Below are positions 24,188 through 32,760 of a DNA stretch of 47,071 nucleotides, piece after piece. The notes beneath the pieces are model-generated. The model was not told the DNA's origin. It saw only the letters and a list, made by a program, of their open reading frames with translations, and ran no database searches. Both the position numbers and the translations under genes were made by a program. This DNA is from Parasutterella muris. GTDB lineage: Bacteria; Pseudomonadota; Gammaproteobacteria; Burkholderiales; Burkholderiaceae_F. The stretch lies in assembly GCF_943193095.1 (NCBI RefSeq), contig NZ_CALPCV010000018.1, positions 1 through 47,071 on the forward strand, read 5' to 3'. Numbering within the stretch: the first letter of the stretch is position 1; each line of letters opens with the position of its first letter.

Positions 24188-24472
24188 TTACCTCTTAGCT
24201 GGAGCAGCCTTCTTATCAGCTGCGTGGCCCTTGAAAGTACGGGTAAGAGCAAACTCACCCAACTTGTGGCCAACCATGTTTTCATTAATAAATACCGGCA
24301 CATGCTGACGTCCGTTGTGGACAGCAATGGTAAGACCGATAAATTCAGGAAGAATTGTCGAACGACGAGACCAAGTCTTGATCGGACGTTTGTCACGACC
24401 GGCTTGGGCGGCTTCGACCTTCTTCAGTAAGGATCCGTCGACGAACGGTCCCTTCTTAAGCGAACGAGACAT
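24188..24472 (-). CDS. rpsS: 30S ribosomal protein S19
   Basis: 94 residues: MSRSLKKGPFVDGSLLKKV, then TWSRRSTILPEFIGLTIAV and GHKLGEFALTRTF, all S19 hallmarks. With S13 it forms the crest of the 30S head. It starts 10 nt after rplB ends. Confidence 0.98.
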   Translation of the reverse strand: MSRSLKKGPFVDGSLLKKVEAAQAGRDKRPIKTWSRRSTILPEFIGLTIAVHNGRQHVPVFINENMVGHKLGEFALTRTFKGHAADKKAAPAKR

Positions 24473-24482
24473 TCAGGCCCCC

Positions 24483-25310
24483 TTACTTACGATAGCGACG
24501 AGACACAATCATGTTGTCTGTGCGCTTGTTGTTACGAGTACGATAACCCTTGGTGAGCTGACCCCAAGGTGTGACAGGCGCGCGACCGGTACCGGTACGG
24601 CCTTCACCACCACCGTGCGGGTGATCAACCGGGTTCATTACAACACCGCGAACGGTCGGACGAATACCGCGCCAACGCTTGGCACCGGCTTTGCCGAGTT
24701 CACGAAGACTGTTTTCTTCATTGCCGACGGTACCGATTGTCGCACGGCATTCAATAAGAACGCGGCGAACTTCACCAGAACGAAGACGAACCTGAGCATA
24801 GGCGCCTTCACGAGCCAGAAGCTGTGCAAAAGCACCGGCAGCACGGATCATCTGACCGCCTTTCTTCGGCTTCATTTCGATGTTGTGAATCGTGGAACCA
24901 ACCGGAATGTTGCGAAGCGGAAGTGTATTGCCGACTTTGATCGGGGCTTCCTGACCGCTCATGATTTCGTCACCGGCTTTCAGGCCTTTCGGTGCGAGAA
25001 TGTAGCGGCGTTCACCGTCCTTGTACAGAACAAGAGCGATGTTCGCAGAACGGTTCGGATCGTACTCGATGCGTTCAACAATAGCGGGAATTCCGTCTTT
25101 GTCGCGCTTGAAGTCAATAATACGATACGCTTTCTTGTGACCGCCGCCCTGATGACGAACGGTAATACGGCCGAAGTTGTTGCGGCCGGATCCGCGGTTC
25201 TTCTTTTCAACCAGCGGAGCATACGGCTTGCCTTTGTGCAGTTCGTTGTTGACAACCTTAACTGCGTGACGGCGGCCGGGAGATGTAGGTTTAAGTGTAA
25301 CCAGAGCCAT
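24483..25310 (-). CDS. rplB: 50S ribosomal protein L2
   Basis: 275 residues. The most conserved segment, MNPVDHPHGGGEGRTG, holds the histidine linked to the peptidyl-transferase centre. L2 bridges the two subunits. The start overlaps the rplW stop (TAATG). Confidence 0.98.
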   Translation of the reverse strand: MALVTLKPTSPGRRHAVKVVNNELHKGKPYAPLVEKKNRGSGRNNFGRITVRHQGGGHKKAYRIIDFKRDKDGIPAIVERIEYDPNRSANIALVLYKDGERRYILAPKGLKAGDEIMSGQEAPIKVGNTLPLRNIPVGSTIHNIEMKPKKGGQMIRAAGAFAQLLAREGAYAQVRLRSGEVRRVLIECRATIGTVGNEENSLRELGKAGAKRWRGIRPTVRGVVMNPVDHPHGGGEGRTGTGRAPVTPWGQLTKGYRTRNNKRTDNMIVSRRYRK

Positions 25311-25612
25311 TACTTCACCTCTGCGAAGTTAATTTCTTGATCGTCGGCCAGGCAGACATAAGCTTTGCGAACGTCGCTGCGCTTACCGGGGAAACGACCG
25401 TTGCGTTTCTGCTTGCCTTTGATGTTCACGATCTGAACGCCGGATACTTTTACCTTGAAAAGAAATTCAACGGCGGCCTTGACATCCTCTTTAGTTGCTT
25501 CAGGAACAATGCTGAAGATGTACTGATTGTGCTTATCACCGATTCTTGTCGCCTTTTCAGAGACAACAGAACCGAGAATTACTTTGTAAAGGAAATCTTG
25601 GCTCATCCCCAC
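25310..25612 (-). CDS. rplW: 50S ribosomal protein L23
   Basis: 100 residues with VVSEKATRIGDKHNQYIF and the tunnel loop KGKQKRNGRFPGKRSD. L23 docks trigger factor and SRP at the tunnel exit. It overlaps rplD by 10 nt. Confidence 0.98.
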   Translation of the reverse strand: MGMSQDFLYKVILGSVVSEKATRIGDKHNQYIFSIVPEATKEDVKAAVEFLFKVKVSGVQIVNIKGKQKRNGRFPGKRSDVRKAYVCLADDQEINFAEVK

Positions 25613-26223
25613 ATCTCCTCAAGCTTAGCAATAGCTTGTTTTGTAACGACAACAGAATCAAAGTGAACCAGAGAAACAGGATCAGCATAACGCGGCTCAA
25701 CAACCCAAACGTTCTTCAGGTTGCGGCTGGCAAGATCAAGATTCTCGCTCAGCTCTGTTGTAATGATCAGAGCGCTGCCGAGACCCATTGCCTTAAGCTT
25801 GTTGGCAAAGTTCTTTGTCTTGGGAGTGTCAACATCGATGGAGTCCACAACAACAAGACGTCCGTCCTGAGCTAACTTGGAGAAAATGCAGGCCATGGCG
25901 CCGTTAAGCATCTTCTTGTTAACTTTCTGTGTGAAGTTTTCATCAGGTGTGTTCGGGAAAGCTCTGCCGCCTCCGCGCCAAACCGGCGAGGAAGACATAC
26001 CGGCGCGGGCACGGCCTGTACCTTTCTGACGCCAGGGTTTGCGTGTGGAGTGATGAACAGCTTCACGAGTAAGCTGCGCACGGGTTCCGAGACGAGCGTT
26101 GGCCTGATAGGCAACAACGATCTGATGAACCAGAGCTTCATTGTATTCACGACCGAAAAGGGAATCGGCAGCCGCAAGAGTAGCGGTCTGCTGGCCCTGA
26201 TCGTTTAAGACTTTCAGTTCCAT
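25603..26223 (-). CDS. rplD: 50S ribosomal protein L4
   Basis: 206 residues. The tunnel loop is clear: RKPWRQKGTGRARAG, then SPVWRGGGRAFPN. In E. coli L4 also represses its own S10 operon by attenuation in the leader. Here rplD lies in a separate unit led by rplC, whose leader carries a terminator-like hairpin. Confidence 0.98.
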   Translation of the reverse strand: MELKVLNDQGQQTATLAAADSLFGREYNEALVHQIVVAYQANARLGTRAQLTREAVHHSTRKPWRQKGTGRARAGMSSSPVWRGGGRAFPNTPDENFTQKVNKKMLNGAMACIFSKLAQDGRLVVVDSIDVDTPKTKNFANKLKAMGLGSALIITTELSENLDLASRNLKNVWVVEPRYADPVSLVHFDSVVVTKQAIAKLEEMWG

Positions 26224-26233
26224 TAATCGCTCC

Positions 26234-26884
26234 TTAGGCTTTGGCCTTCACGGCCGGACGGATAACAATTTCGCCTTCGCTGGCACCGGGAACGGCACCG
26301 CGAACCATGATGAGCTGACGATCAGCATCAACACGGGCGATAACTAAATTCTGAGTTGTGCGCTGCACGTCACCTAAATGACCTGCCATGCGCTTGCCTG
26401 GGAATACGCGGCCCGGGTCCTGACGGTTACCGATAGAACCGGGAGCGTTTGTAGACACGGAGTTACCGTGGCTGGCACGATTGGATGAGAAGTGATGACG
26501 TTTGATAGCGCCGGCAAATCCCTTACCGATTGTTGTTCCTGTAACGTCAACTTTCTGACCTTCAGTAAACATGGAAATCGGAAGAGTCTGGCCAACTTTC
26601 ATTTCGCCAATCTTATCTTCTTCAACATGGAATTCTTTGAGCACGGAACCTGCTTCAACACCAGCTTTTTCAAACTGGCCTTTCAGAGGGTTGCTCACAC
26701 GCGACGGCTTCTTGGAGCCGTAGGCGACTTGCACTGCATTGTAGCCGTCAGTCTCAACCGTTTTTACCTGTGTAATGCGGTTGTTCGACACATCGAGCAC
26801 TGTTACCGGAATAGACACACCATCCTCGGTAAAGATGCGCGTCATGCCGATCTTACGACCGACGAGGCCGAGCTTCTCACTCAT
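26234..26884 (-). CDS. rplC: 50S ribosomal protein L3
   Basis: 216 residues from the chosen start: MSEKLGLVGRKIGMTRIF, with the loop near the peptidyl-transferase centre (SHGNSVSTNAPGSIGNRQDPGRVFPGKRM, in parts). ATG 26884 is preferred, with GGAG 7 nt upstream; a GTG at 26896 is in frame but less likely. L3 starts 50S assembly with L24. It is normally preceded by rpsJ, but here by a promoter and a divergent apbE. Confidence 0.97.
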   Translation of the reverse strand: MSEKLGLVGRKIGMTRIFTEDGVSIPVTVLDVSNNRITQVKTVETDGYNAVQVAYGSKKPSRVSNPLKGQFEKAGVEAGSVLKEFHVEEDKIGEMKVGQTLPISMFTEGQKVDVTGTTIGKGFAGAIKRHHFSSNRASHGNSVSTNAPGSIGNRQDPGRVFPGKRMAGHLGDVQRTTQNLVIARVDADRQLIMVRGAVPGASEGEIVIRPAVKAKA

Positions 26885-26925
26885 TATTATCTCCACCCCA
26901 GCTGCGATTGGCCGGGACTAGTTTA

Positions 26926-26956
26926 GAAAAAATCACCTTAAAAGACATTAGGTGAT
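26926..26956 (-). terminator. Attenuator-like terminator in the rplC leader
   Basis: On the minus strand a 7-bp perfect stem (ATCACCT/AGGTGAT; plus positions 26950-26956 and 26932-26938) runs into six T. It lies between the rplC promoter and the start codon, beginning about 9 nt into the message, so it can stop early transcripts. A 23-codon leader frame (26877-26948) starts in the loop and overlaps the rplC start, but lacks a ribosome-binding site. Confidence 0.75.
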
Positions 26957-26971
26957 CACGAAAAGAAGGCG

Positions 26972-27000
26972 ATTCTACAACGAAAAAATCCTTTTTGCAA
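26972..27000 (-). promoter_or_regulatory. Promoter of the rplC-rpsQ unit
   Basis: TTGCAA (26995-27000), a 17-nt spacer and TAGAAT (26972-26977) on the minus strand give a strong sigma70 promoter. Start near 26965, leader about 80 nt. Further upstream, up to apbE, the sequence is AT-rich. Apart from the hairpin at 27251-27272 I see no other gene or clear promoter in 27001-27279. Confidence 0.85.
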
Positions 27001-27250
27001 ATATTCCTTCTAAAACCGTGAGTTATCAATTGTTAATTTGCCTCAAAATATTTCATTTCTGTTGTTTGCAAATTTTCTTCCCGCTTCTGCTGCCTTTCCC
27101 CACCGCAATTTGTCCCTCCTGCATGCGCATTAGACCGTTTTCGCTACTCAAAACAATCTCTAACCGCCTTCCCCTGCGCAATATTCGACTAAAATCTATG
27201 TCCGCAATTAATATGTAAGAATTCGTTGCTTTAGGTTTGACTTTTTATTT

Positions 27251-27272
27251 AACTCTGCTTTCAGAGTTTTTT
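27251..27272 (+). terminator. Terminator-like hairpin just before apbE
   Basis: AACTCTG (27251-27257) and CAGAGTT (27262-27268) form a perfect 7-bp stem with a 4-nt loop, followed by TTTT. It points toward apbE and ends 7 nt before its ATG. It could attenuate apbE or block stray transcription; the short stem makes it only moderately strong. Confidence 0.6.
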
Positions 27273-27279
27273 GACGAAT

Positions 27280-28353
27280 ATGTTTAGAAAATTGATTTTC
27301 TGTGCGGCATCGGCTTTTGCACTTACTTGCACTGCCGCTGCATCTGCTGAAGTCTTCTTTACCGAAACCTTTGCGGTCGGCACCATCGTCACCGGACAGT
27401 TCAAAACAAAAACAAAAGAAGAAGCTTCTGCTTGCTATCGCCTGATGAACGACGAAACACGCCGCCTCGAACATCTGCTTTCTGCCTACGACGAGGACAG
27501 CGATATTTCCCGACTCGGCAGCAACGCCGGCCATTGGGTTGAAATCTCCCGTGATACCTTCGAAGTCCTCTCAGCTTCTAAAATCATCTCTAAAGAAACC
27601 CACGGCACTTTCGATCCGACTATCGGAACAGTTATTAAACTTTGGAGCGTTGATCAGCCCGATCATCATATCCCGAAAAACCAAAGCCTTGAAAAAGCGC
27701 TTAAAGCTGTCGGCTACGAAAAAATCGGATTAAAACAGGAAAATGGCAAGTTCTACGCAAAAATAGGAAAGCAGCAGCAAATTTCCGTCGGAGCCATCGG
27801 AAAAGGTTTTATTGCCGATAAGGTTATGAAAACTCTCAAGGACCACGGATGCAGAGACGCCCTGCTCAGTTTCGGAGGAAATGTCATCGGATGCGGAACC
27901 AATGCCGAAAATAAACCCTGGAACGTAGGCCTGCAGAGCCCGGATAAAGAAAGAGGAAATTTCTTTGCGGTCGCGCCGCTTGATGACACCTCAATTGTGA
28001 CCTCCGGCGACTACGAGAAATTCTTTGTTGAAAACGGCGTGAAGTACAGCCATATCCTCGACCCGAAAACAGGAAAACCGGTCCCGGCGACACTCTCTTC
28101 GGTCACAATCATTGATAAAAACTCCGCTCAGGCCGATGCGCTTTGCACCGCCTTGTTCGTAATGGGGTGGGACGGAGCAGTCAAGTTCCTTCAGGAGCAT
28201 CCCGATCTTCCGGCGGTGCTCGTCGATGAATCGGTGAAGAAGGCAGCCATCACCAAGAGTGCTGAATCTCTAGTCCGCGTCACTGACCCAGCGCTTAAAA
28301 CGGCAATCATCCCTCAAAGCGGCCCGGTCGTCTTTAAAGACACGAAACAATAG
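27280..28353 (+). CDS. apbE: FAD:protein FMN transferase (ApbE family)
   Basis: 357 residues from ATG 27280; a TTG at 27271 would add three. A signal peptide (MFRKLIFCAASAFALTCTAAASA) predicts export, with cleavage after ASA; the cysteine inside it is not in a proper lipobox. Core motifs: SRLGSNAG, FDPTIGTVIKLW, GAIGKGFIADK, LLSFGGNVIG, then TSGDYEKFF, SHILDPKTGKP and ADALCTALFVMG. ApbE enzymes attach FMN to threonine in periplasmic flavoproteins such as Rnf/Nqr subunits and flavocytochrome reductases; the target is not in this window. It is the only plus-strand gene beyond 12.4 kb and splits rpsJ from rplC. Confidence 0.93.
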   Translation: MFRKLIFCAASAFALTCTAAASAEVFFTETFAVGTIVTGQFKTKTKEEASACYRLMNDETRRLEHLLSAYDEDSDISRLGSNAGHWVEISRDTFEVLSASKIISKETHGTFDPTIGTVIKLWSVDQPDHHIPKNQSLEKALKAVGYEKIGLKQENGKFYAKIGKQQQISVGAIGKGFIADKVMKTLKDHGCRDALLSFGGNVIGCGTNAENKPWNVGLQSPDKERGNFFAVAPLDDTSIVTSGDYEKFFVENGVKYSHILDPKTGKPVPATLSSVTIIDKNSAQADALCTALFVMGWDGAVKFLQEHPDLPAVLVDESVKKAAITKSAESLVRVTDPALKTAIIPQSGPVVFKDTKQ

Positions 28354-28361
28354 ACGAGAAA

Positions 28362-28393
28362 AAACCTCCGCAGAACCAAATCTACGGAGGTTT
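28362..28393. terminator. Terminator between rpsJ and apbE
   Basis: The stem AAACCTCCG (28362-28370) and CGGAGGTTT (28385-28393) is extended inward by AGA/TCT. On the minus strand, after rpsJ, it is followed by six T and is a strong intrinsic terminator. On the plus strand, after apbE, the tail is weaker (TTTCGC). It isolates rpsJ from the rplC unit. Confidence 0.9.
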
Positions 28394-28412
28394 CGCTTAA
28401 TAAGTCAACCGA

Positions 28413-28724
28413 TTACTGGACCTTGATTTCAACGTCCACGCCTGCCGGCAGGTCAAGCTTCATCAGAGCGTCGACTGTCTTGTCAGTCGGGTCGATGATG
28501 TCCATCAGTCTCTGATGAGTTCTGATTTCAAGCTGGTCACGGCTGGTCTTGTTGACGTGCGGGCTGCGCAGAATGTCGAAACGCTGAATGCGTGTCGGCA
28601 GGGGAATCGGGCCTCTTACGATAGCACCGGTTCTCTTGGCAGTGTCGACGATCTCAAGAGCAGACTGATCGATCAGTTTGTAATCAAATGCCTTGAGGCG
28701 AATACGAATACGTTGGCTTTGCAT
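28413..28724 (-). CDS. rpsJ: 30S ribosomal protein S10 (NusE)
   Basis: 103 residues: RIRIRLKAFDYKLIDQSA, GPIPLPTRIQRFDILRSPHV (ending), and KTSRDQLEIRTHQRL. S10 sits in the 30S head and, as NusE, works with NusB and NusG in antitermination. It normally starts the S10 operon, but here it ends the str unit after tuf and is followed by a strong terminator. Confidence 0.98.
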   Translation of the reverse strand: MQSQRIRIRLKAFDYKLIDQSALEIVDTAKRTGAIVRGPIPLPTRIQRFDILRSPHVNKTSRDQLEIRTHQRLMDIIDPTDKTVDALMKLDLPAGVDVEIKVQ

Positions 28725-28745
28725 TTTAATCCTTTAAAGAACAAG

Positions 28746-28767
28746 GGGCCGAAGCCGTCTTCGGCCC
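28746..28767 (-). other. Hairpin between tuf and rpsJ
   Basis: A perfect 9-bp GC-rich stem (GGGCCGAAG at 28746-28754, CTTCGGCCC at 28759-28767) with a 4-nt loop lies in the 63-nt gap. The minus-strand tail is CTTGTTCTTT, so it may terminate weakly and lower rpsJ relative to tuf, or protect RNA ends. Confidence 0.6.
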
Positions 28768-28787
28768 GCGATTCAAGTTTGTGTTAA

Positions 28788-29978
28788 TTAGGCTTCGATC
28801 TTAGAAACAACGCCGGCACCGACAGTGTGGCCGCCTTCACGGATAGCGAAGCGAAGACCTTCTTCCATAGCGATCGGGGCGATCAGTGTAACGTCCATAC
28901 GGATGTTGTCGCCGGGCATAACCATTTCAACGCCTTCAGGCAGCTGAATTGTACCGGTAACGTCAGTTGTACGGAAGTAGAACTGCGGACGATAGCCTTT
29001 GAAGAACGGTGTGTGACGACCGCCTTCTTCCTTGGTCAGAACGTAAACTTCTGCCTGGAATTCTGTGTGCGGTGTGATGGTGCCCGGTTTAGCAAGAACC
29101 TGGCCGCGTTCAACGTCTTCACGCTTTGTACCGCGAAGAAGAATACCAACGTTGTCACCGGCTTCGCCCTGATCCAGCAGTTTGCGGAACATCTCAACGC
29201 CTGTGCAGGTGGTCTTCTGTGTCGGACGAATACCGACGATTTCAACTTCATCACCAACTTTGATGACACCGCGTTCGACACGACCGGTCACAACTGTACC
29301 GCGGCCGGAAATCGAGAACACGTCTTCAACCGGCATAAGGAACGGCTGATCGATAGCGCGTTCCGGTGTCGGAATGTAAGAGTCGAGTGTGTCGGCAAGC
29401 TTCAGGATGGATTCTTCACCCATCGGGCCTTTGTCGCCTTCGAGAGCCATACGGGCAGAACCCTTGATGATAGGAATGTCATCGCCGGGGAAGTCGTAGT
29501 TGCTCAGAAGTTCGCGAACTTCCATTTCAACCAGTTCAAGCAGTTCTTCGTCTTCGACGAGGTCGCACTTGTTGAGGTAAACGATGATGTAGGGAACACC
29601 AACCTGACGAGCAAGAAGGATGTGTTCACGAGTCTGCGGCATCGGGCCGTCAGAAGCGGAAACAACCAGAATAGCGCCGTCCATCTGGGCAGCACCGGTA
29701 ATCATGTTCTTAACGTAGTCAGCGTGCCCCGGGCAGTCAACGTGAGCGTAATGACGCTTTTCAGTTTCGTATTCAACGTGAGCGGTGTTGATCGTGATGC
29801 CGCGTGCTTTTTCTTCAGGAGCAGCGTCAATCTGATCGTAGGCTTTGGCTTCGCCGCCGAACTTGTTGGAAAGAACGGTTGTGATAGCAGCCGTCAGAGT
29901 TGTTTTGCCATGGTCAACGTGACCGATGGTACCCACGTTCACGTGGGGCTTTGTACGCTCGTACTTACCTTTTGCCAT
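28788..29978 (-). CDS. tuf: Elongation factor Tu, copy in the str unit
   Basis: 396 residues. GTPase that brings aminoacyl-tRNA to the ribosome. G1 GHVDHGKTT, G3 DCPGHADY and G4 NKCD are intact, followed by the two beta-barrel domains. It lies 40 nt after fusA. The protein is identical to that of the second copy (45569-46759); the DNA differs at about fourteen silent sites. The two copies are same-strand direct repeats about 16.8 kb apart. Confidence 0.98.
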   Translation of the reverse strand: MAKGKYERTKPHVNVGTIGHVDHGKTTLTAAITTVLSNKFGGEAKAYDQIDAAPEEKARGITINTAHVEYETEKRHYAHVDCPGHADYVKNMITGAAQMDGAILVVSASDGPMPQTREHILLARQVGVPYIIVYLNKCDLVEDEELLELVEMEVRELLSNYDFPGDDIPIIKGSARMALEGDKGPMGEESILKLADTLDSYIPTPERAIDQPFLMPVEDVFSISGRGTVVTGRVERGVIKVGDEVEIVGIRPTQKTTCTGVEMFRKLLDQGEAGDNVGILLRGTKREDVERGQVLAKPGTITPHTEFQAEVYVLTKEEGGRHTPFFKGYRPQFYFRTTDVTGTIQLPEGVEMVMPGDNIRMDVTLIAPIAMEEGLRFAIREGGHTVGAGVVSKIEA

Positions 29979-30018
29979 TTTTTAAGATTCCTTAGAAAGT
30001 TTAAATAGCGTTAAAAAA

Positions 30019-32121
30019 TTACTTTGCCTTAGCTTCAATCACTGCTTCCGCAACGTTCTTCGGAGCTTCAGCATAATGTTTGAATTCCATTGTGTAGGAG
30101 GCGCGGCCCTGTGTCAGAGAACGCAGCTGTGTAGCATAGCCGAACATCTCGGACAGCGGAACTTCAGCCTTAACAGCTTTGCCTCCGCCGGGCAGATCGT
30201 CCATACCCTGAATAACACCGCGGCGGGAAGAAAGGTCGCCCATAACGTCGCCCATCTTCTCTTCCGGAGTTTCAACTTCAACAGCCATGATCGGCTCAAG
30301 AAGGACCGGGTTGGCATTGCGCATACCTTCTTTGAAAGCCATAGAACCGGCCATCTTGAAGGCGTTTTCGTTAGAGTCCACTTCGTGGTAAGAACCGAAA
30401 TGAAGTGTGGCTTTAACGTCAACAACCGGGTATCCGGCAAGAACACCGGACTTCATGGTGTCTTCAATACCCTTCTGAACTGCAGGGATGTATTCGCGAG
30501 GAACCACACCGCCCTTAATCGCGTCGACGAATTCATAGCCTTTGCCGGGATTCGGCTCAAGCTTCAGAACAACGTGACCATACTGGCCGCGGCCGCCGGA
30601 CTGCTTAACAAACTTGGCTTCTGCGTTTTCAACTGTAGAACGAATGGTTTCACGGTAGGCAACCTGAGGTTTGCCGACTGTGGCTTCAACATTGAACTCG
30701 CGGCGCATACGGTCAACGAGAATGTCGAGGTGAAGTTCGCCCATACCGGAAATAATCGTCTGACCGCTTTCTTCATCAGTGCGAACGCGGAAGGACGGGT
30801 CTTCCTGAGCAAGGCGGTTAAGCGCAATGCCCATCTTCTCCTGGTCAGCCTTGGTCTTGGGTTCAACAGCCTGAGAAATAACAGGTTCCGGGAACTCCAT
30901 CTTTTCAAGGATGATCGGGTTAGCGATATCGCACAGTGTGTCGCCTGTTGTAACTTCTTTCAGACCAACTGCAGCAGCGATGTCGCCGGCGAGAACTTCT
31001 TTAATTTCTTTACGTTCGTTGGCGTGCATCTGCAACAGACGACCAATACGTTCTTTCTTGCCCTTAACAGAGTTCAGAACGGTGTCGCCGGAGTTAACAA
31101 CGCCGGAGTAAACGCGAAGGAAGGTCAGCTGACCAACGAACGGGTCAGTCATGATCTTGAATGCGAGAGCAGAGAACGGCTCTTTGTCATCAGCCTTACG
31201 GGAAACAACAGAGTCGTCATCCGGATCAACGCCTTCGACCGGAGGAATGTCAACCGGGCTCGGAAGGAGTTCGATCACGGCGTCAAGCATGCGCTGAACG
31301 CCTTTATTCTTAAACGCGGTACCACAGAGCATCGGCTGGATTTCACCGGCGATGGTACGCAGACGCAGACCTTTAGTAATGTCGGCTTCAGACAGGTCGC
31401 CTTCTTCAAGGTACTTGTCCATCAACTCTTCATTGGCTTCAGCAGCAGCTTCAACCATGTTGCTGCGCCATTTTTCAGCATCAGCCTGAAGTTCAGCAGG
31501 AATGTCTTCAAATGCGAACTTCATACCCTGGGAAGCTTCGTCCCAGATGATCGCTTTCATCTTGGCCAGGTCAATAACGCCTTTAAATGTATCTTCAGCG
31601 CCGATAGGAATAACGATAGGCACAGGGTTGGCCTTCAGGCGGGACTTCATCTGGTCATAGACCTTGTAGAAGTTAGCGCCGGTACGGTCCATCTTGTTTA
31701 CGAAAGCAAGACGGGGAACACCGTACTTGTTGGCCTGACGCCAAACAGTTTCAGACTGCGGTTGAACACCGCCGACCGCACAGTAAACCATGCAGGCGCC
31801 GTCAAGAACACGCATAGAGCGTTCAACTTCAACTGTAAAGTCAACGTGTCCCGGGGTATCAATAATGTTGATACGATGTTCGGGATGATTCATGTCCATG
31901 CCGCGCCAGAAGGCAGTCGTAGCAGCGGAGGTAATAGTAATACCGCGCTCCTGCTCCTGTTCCATCCAGTCCATGGTCGCAGCGCCATCATGCACCTCGC
32001 CAATCTTGTGATTGACACCGGTGTAGAACAGAATGCGTTCCGTGGTGGTTGTTTTACCCGCGTCAATGTGCGCGGAAATGCCGATGTTGCGATAACGCTC
32101 AATCGGAGTTTTGCGAGCCAT
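30019..32121 (-). CDS. fusA: Elongation factor G
   Basis: 700 residues. GTPase that moves tRNAs and mRNA one codon during elongation and, with RRF, splits ribosomes. G1 AHIDAGKTT, G3 DTPGHVDF, G4 NKMDR. All five domains are present and the length is normal. The sequence is in the usual rpsL-rpsG-fusA-tuf order, 56 nt after rpsG, with a GAGAGG/CCTCTC hairpin (32144-32161) in that gap. Confidence 0.98.
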   Translation of the reverse strand: MARKTPIERYRNIGISAHIDAGKTTTTERILFYTGVNHKIGEVHDGAATMDWMEQEQERGITITSAATTAFWRGMDMNHPEHRINIIDTPGHVDFTVEVERSMRVLDGACMVYCAVGGVQPQSETVWRQANKYGVPRLAFVNKMDRTGANFYKVYDQMKSRLKANPVPIVIPIGAEDTFKGVIDLAKMKAIIWDEASQGMKFAFEDIPAELQADAEKWRSNMVEAAAEANEELMDKYLEEGDLSEADITKGLRLRTIAGEIQPMLCGTAFKNKGVQRMLDAVIELLPSPVDIPPVEGVDPDDDSVVSRKADDKEPFSALAFKIMTDPFVGQLTFLRVYSGVVNSGDTVLNSVKGKKERIGRLLQMHANERKEIKEVLAGDIAAAVGLKEVTTGDTLCDIANPIILEKMEFPEPVISQAVEPKTKADQEKMGIALNRLAQEDPSFRVRTDEESGQTIISGMGELHLDILVDRMRREFNVEATVGKPQVAYRETIRSTVENAEAKFVKQSGGRGQYGHVVLKLEPNPGKGYEFVDAIKGGVVPREYIPAVQKGIEDTMKSGVLAGYPVVDVKATLHFGSYHEVDSNENAFKMAGSMAFKEGMRNANPVLLEPIMAVEVETPEEKMGDVMGDLSSRRGVIQGMDDLPGGGKAVKAEVPLSEMFGYATQLRSLTQGRASYTMEFKHYAEAPKNVAEAVIEAKAK

Positions 32122-32177
32122 GTTTTCTATCCTATATTAACGAGAGAGGCTGACACCTCTCCCAATTGTTTAAGAAA

Positions 32178-32651
32178 TTAGTTAAAGCGGAAATGAGAGA
32201 AGGCCTTGTTGGCTTCAGCCATACGATGGACTTCTTCACGTTTCTTCATAGCACCGCCGCGGCCTTCGGAGGCGTCAAGTAATTCTCCGGCGAGACGGAG
32301 CGGCATGGATTTTTCACTTCTGCCCTTGGCGGCTTCACGCAGCCAGCGCATGGCCAGAGCCATACGGCGAACAGGGCGAACTTCGACCGGAACCTGGTAA
32401 TTGGCACCGCCAACACGACGGGACTTAACTTCAACCAGCGGACGAACATTGTTCAAAGCGTTGGTAAACACTTCGATAGGATCTTTACCAGACTTAGTCT
32501 GGATTTCTTCCAAAGCGCCATACACGATGCGTTCTGCGACGGCTTTCTTGCCGTCAAGCATGATCATGTTGACAAACTTTGTGATTTCCACGGAACCAAA
32601 CTTAGGATCCGGGAGTACTTCACGTTTAGGTACTTCGCGACGACGGGGCAT
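32178..32651 (-). CDS. rpsG: 30S ribosomal protein S7
   Basis: 157 residues: MPRRREVPKREVLPDPK, NNVRPLVEVKSRRVGGANYQ (loop), and the C-terminal KKREEVHRMAEANKAFSHFR. S7 starts assembly of the 30S head. In E. coli it represses its operon by binding the rpsL-rpsG gap; a structured gap of 109 nt is present here. Confidence 0.98.
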   Translation of the reverse strand: MPRRREVPKREVLPDPKFGSVEITKFVNMIMLDGKKAVAERIVYGALEEIQTKSGKDPIEVFTNALNNVRPLVEVKSRRVGGANYQVPVEVRPVRRMALAMRWLREAAKGRSEKSMPLRLAGELLDASEGRGGAMKKREEVHRMAEANKAFSHFRFN

Positions 32652-32760
32652 TTTTTACCTCAATTCTGTCTTCAGTCAAATAAATTAAAAATGCGGGTCA
32701 ATAAGTGAACCGCGACTTACTCGGTCATAAAAAGAGACCGTCACCGGGTGCGGGCCGGTA
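32652..32760 (-). promoter_or_regulatory. Structured rpsL-rpsG gap, candidate S7 site
   Basis: This 109-nt gap is close in length to the E. coli S7 target. It contains two hairpins, CGGTC/GACCG (32722-32726 with 32736-32740) and GCGG-TCA/TGA-CCGC with one mismatch (32693-32700 with 32706-32713). The position and size suggest S7 feedback; the sequence alone does not prove binding. Confidence 0.5.

Noticed and set aside
26952..27218. An 88-codon plus-strand frame before apbE
   Set aside because: It crosses the rplC promoter, has no ribosome-binding site and gives a protein of no recognisable type. It is best read as intergenic.
26897..28412. Mobile element carrying apbE
   Set aside because: No transposase, terminal inverted repeats or target duplications are visible, and flanking control sites look well adapted.
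30076..32181. A 701-codon open frame opposite fusA, and similar ones opposite both tuf genes
   Set aside because: Again in register with highly biased genes. Their appearance opposite several unrelated highly expressed genes points to codon choice, not to coding.
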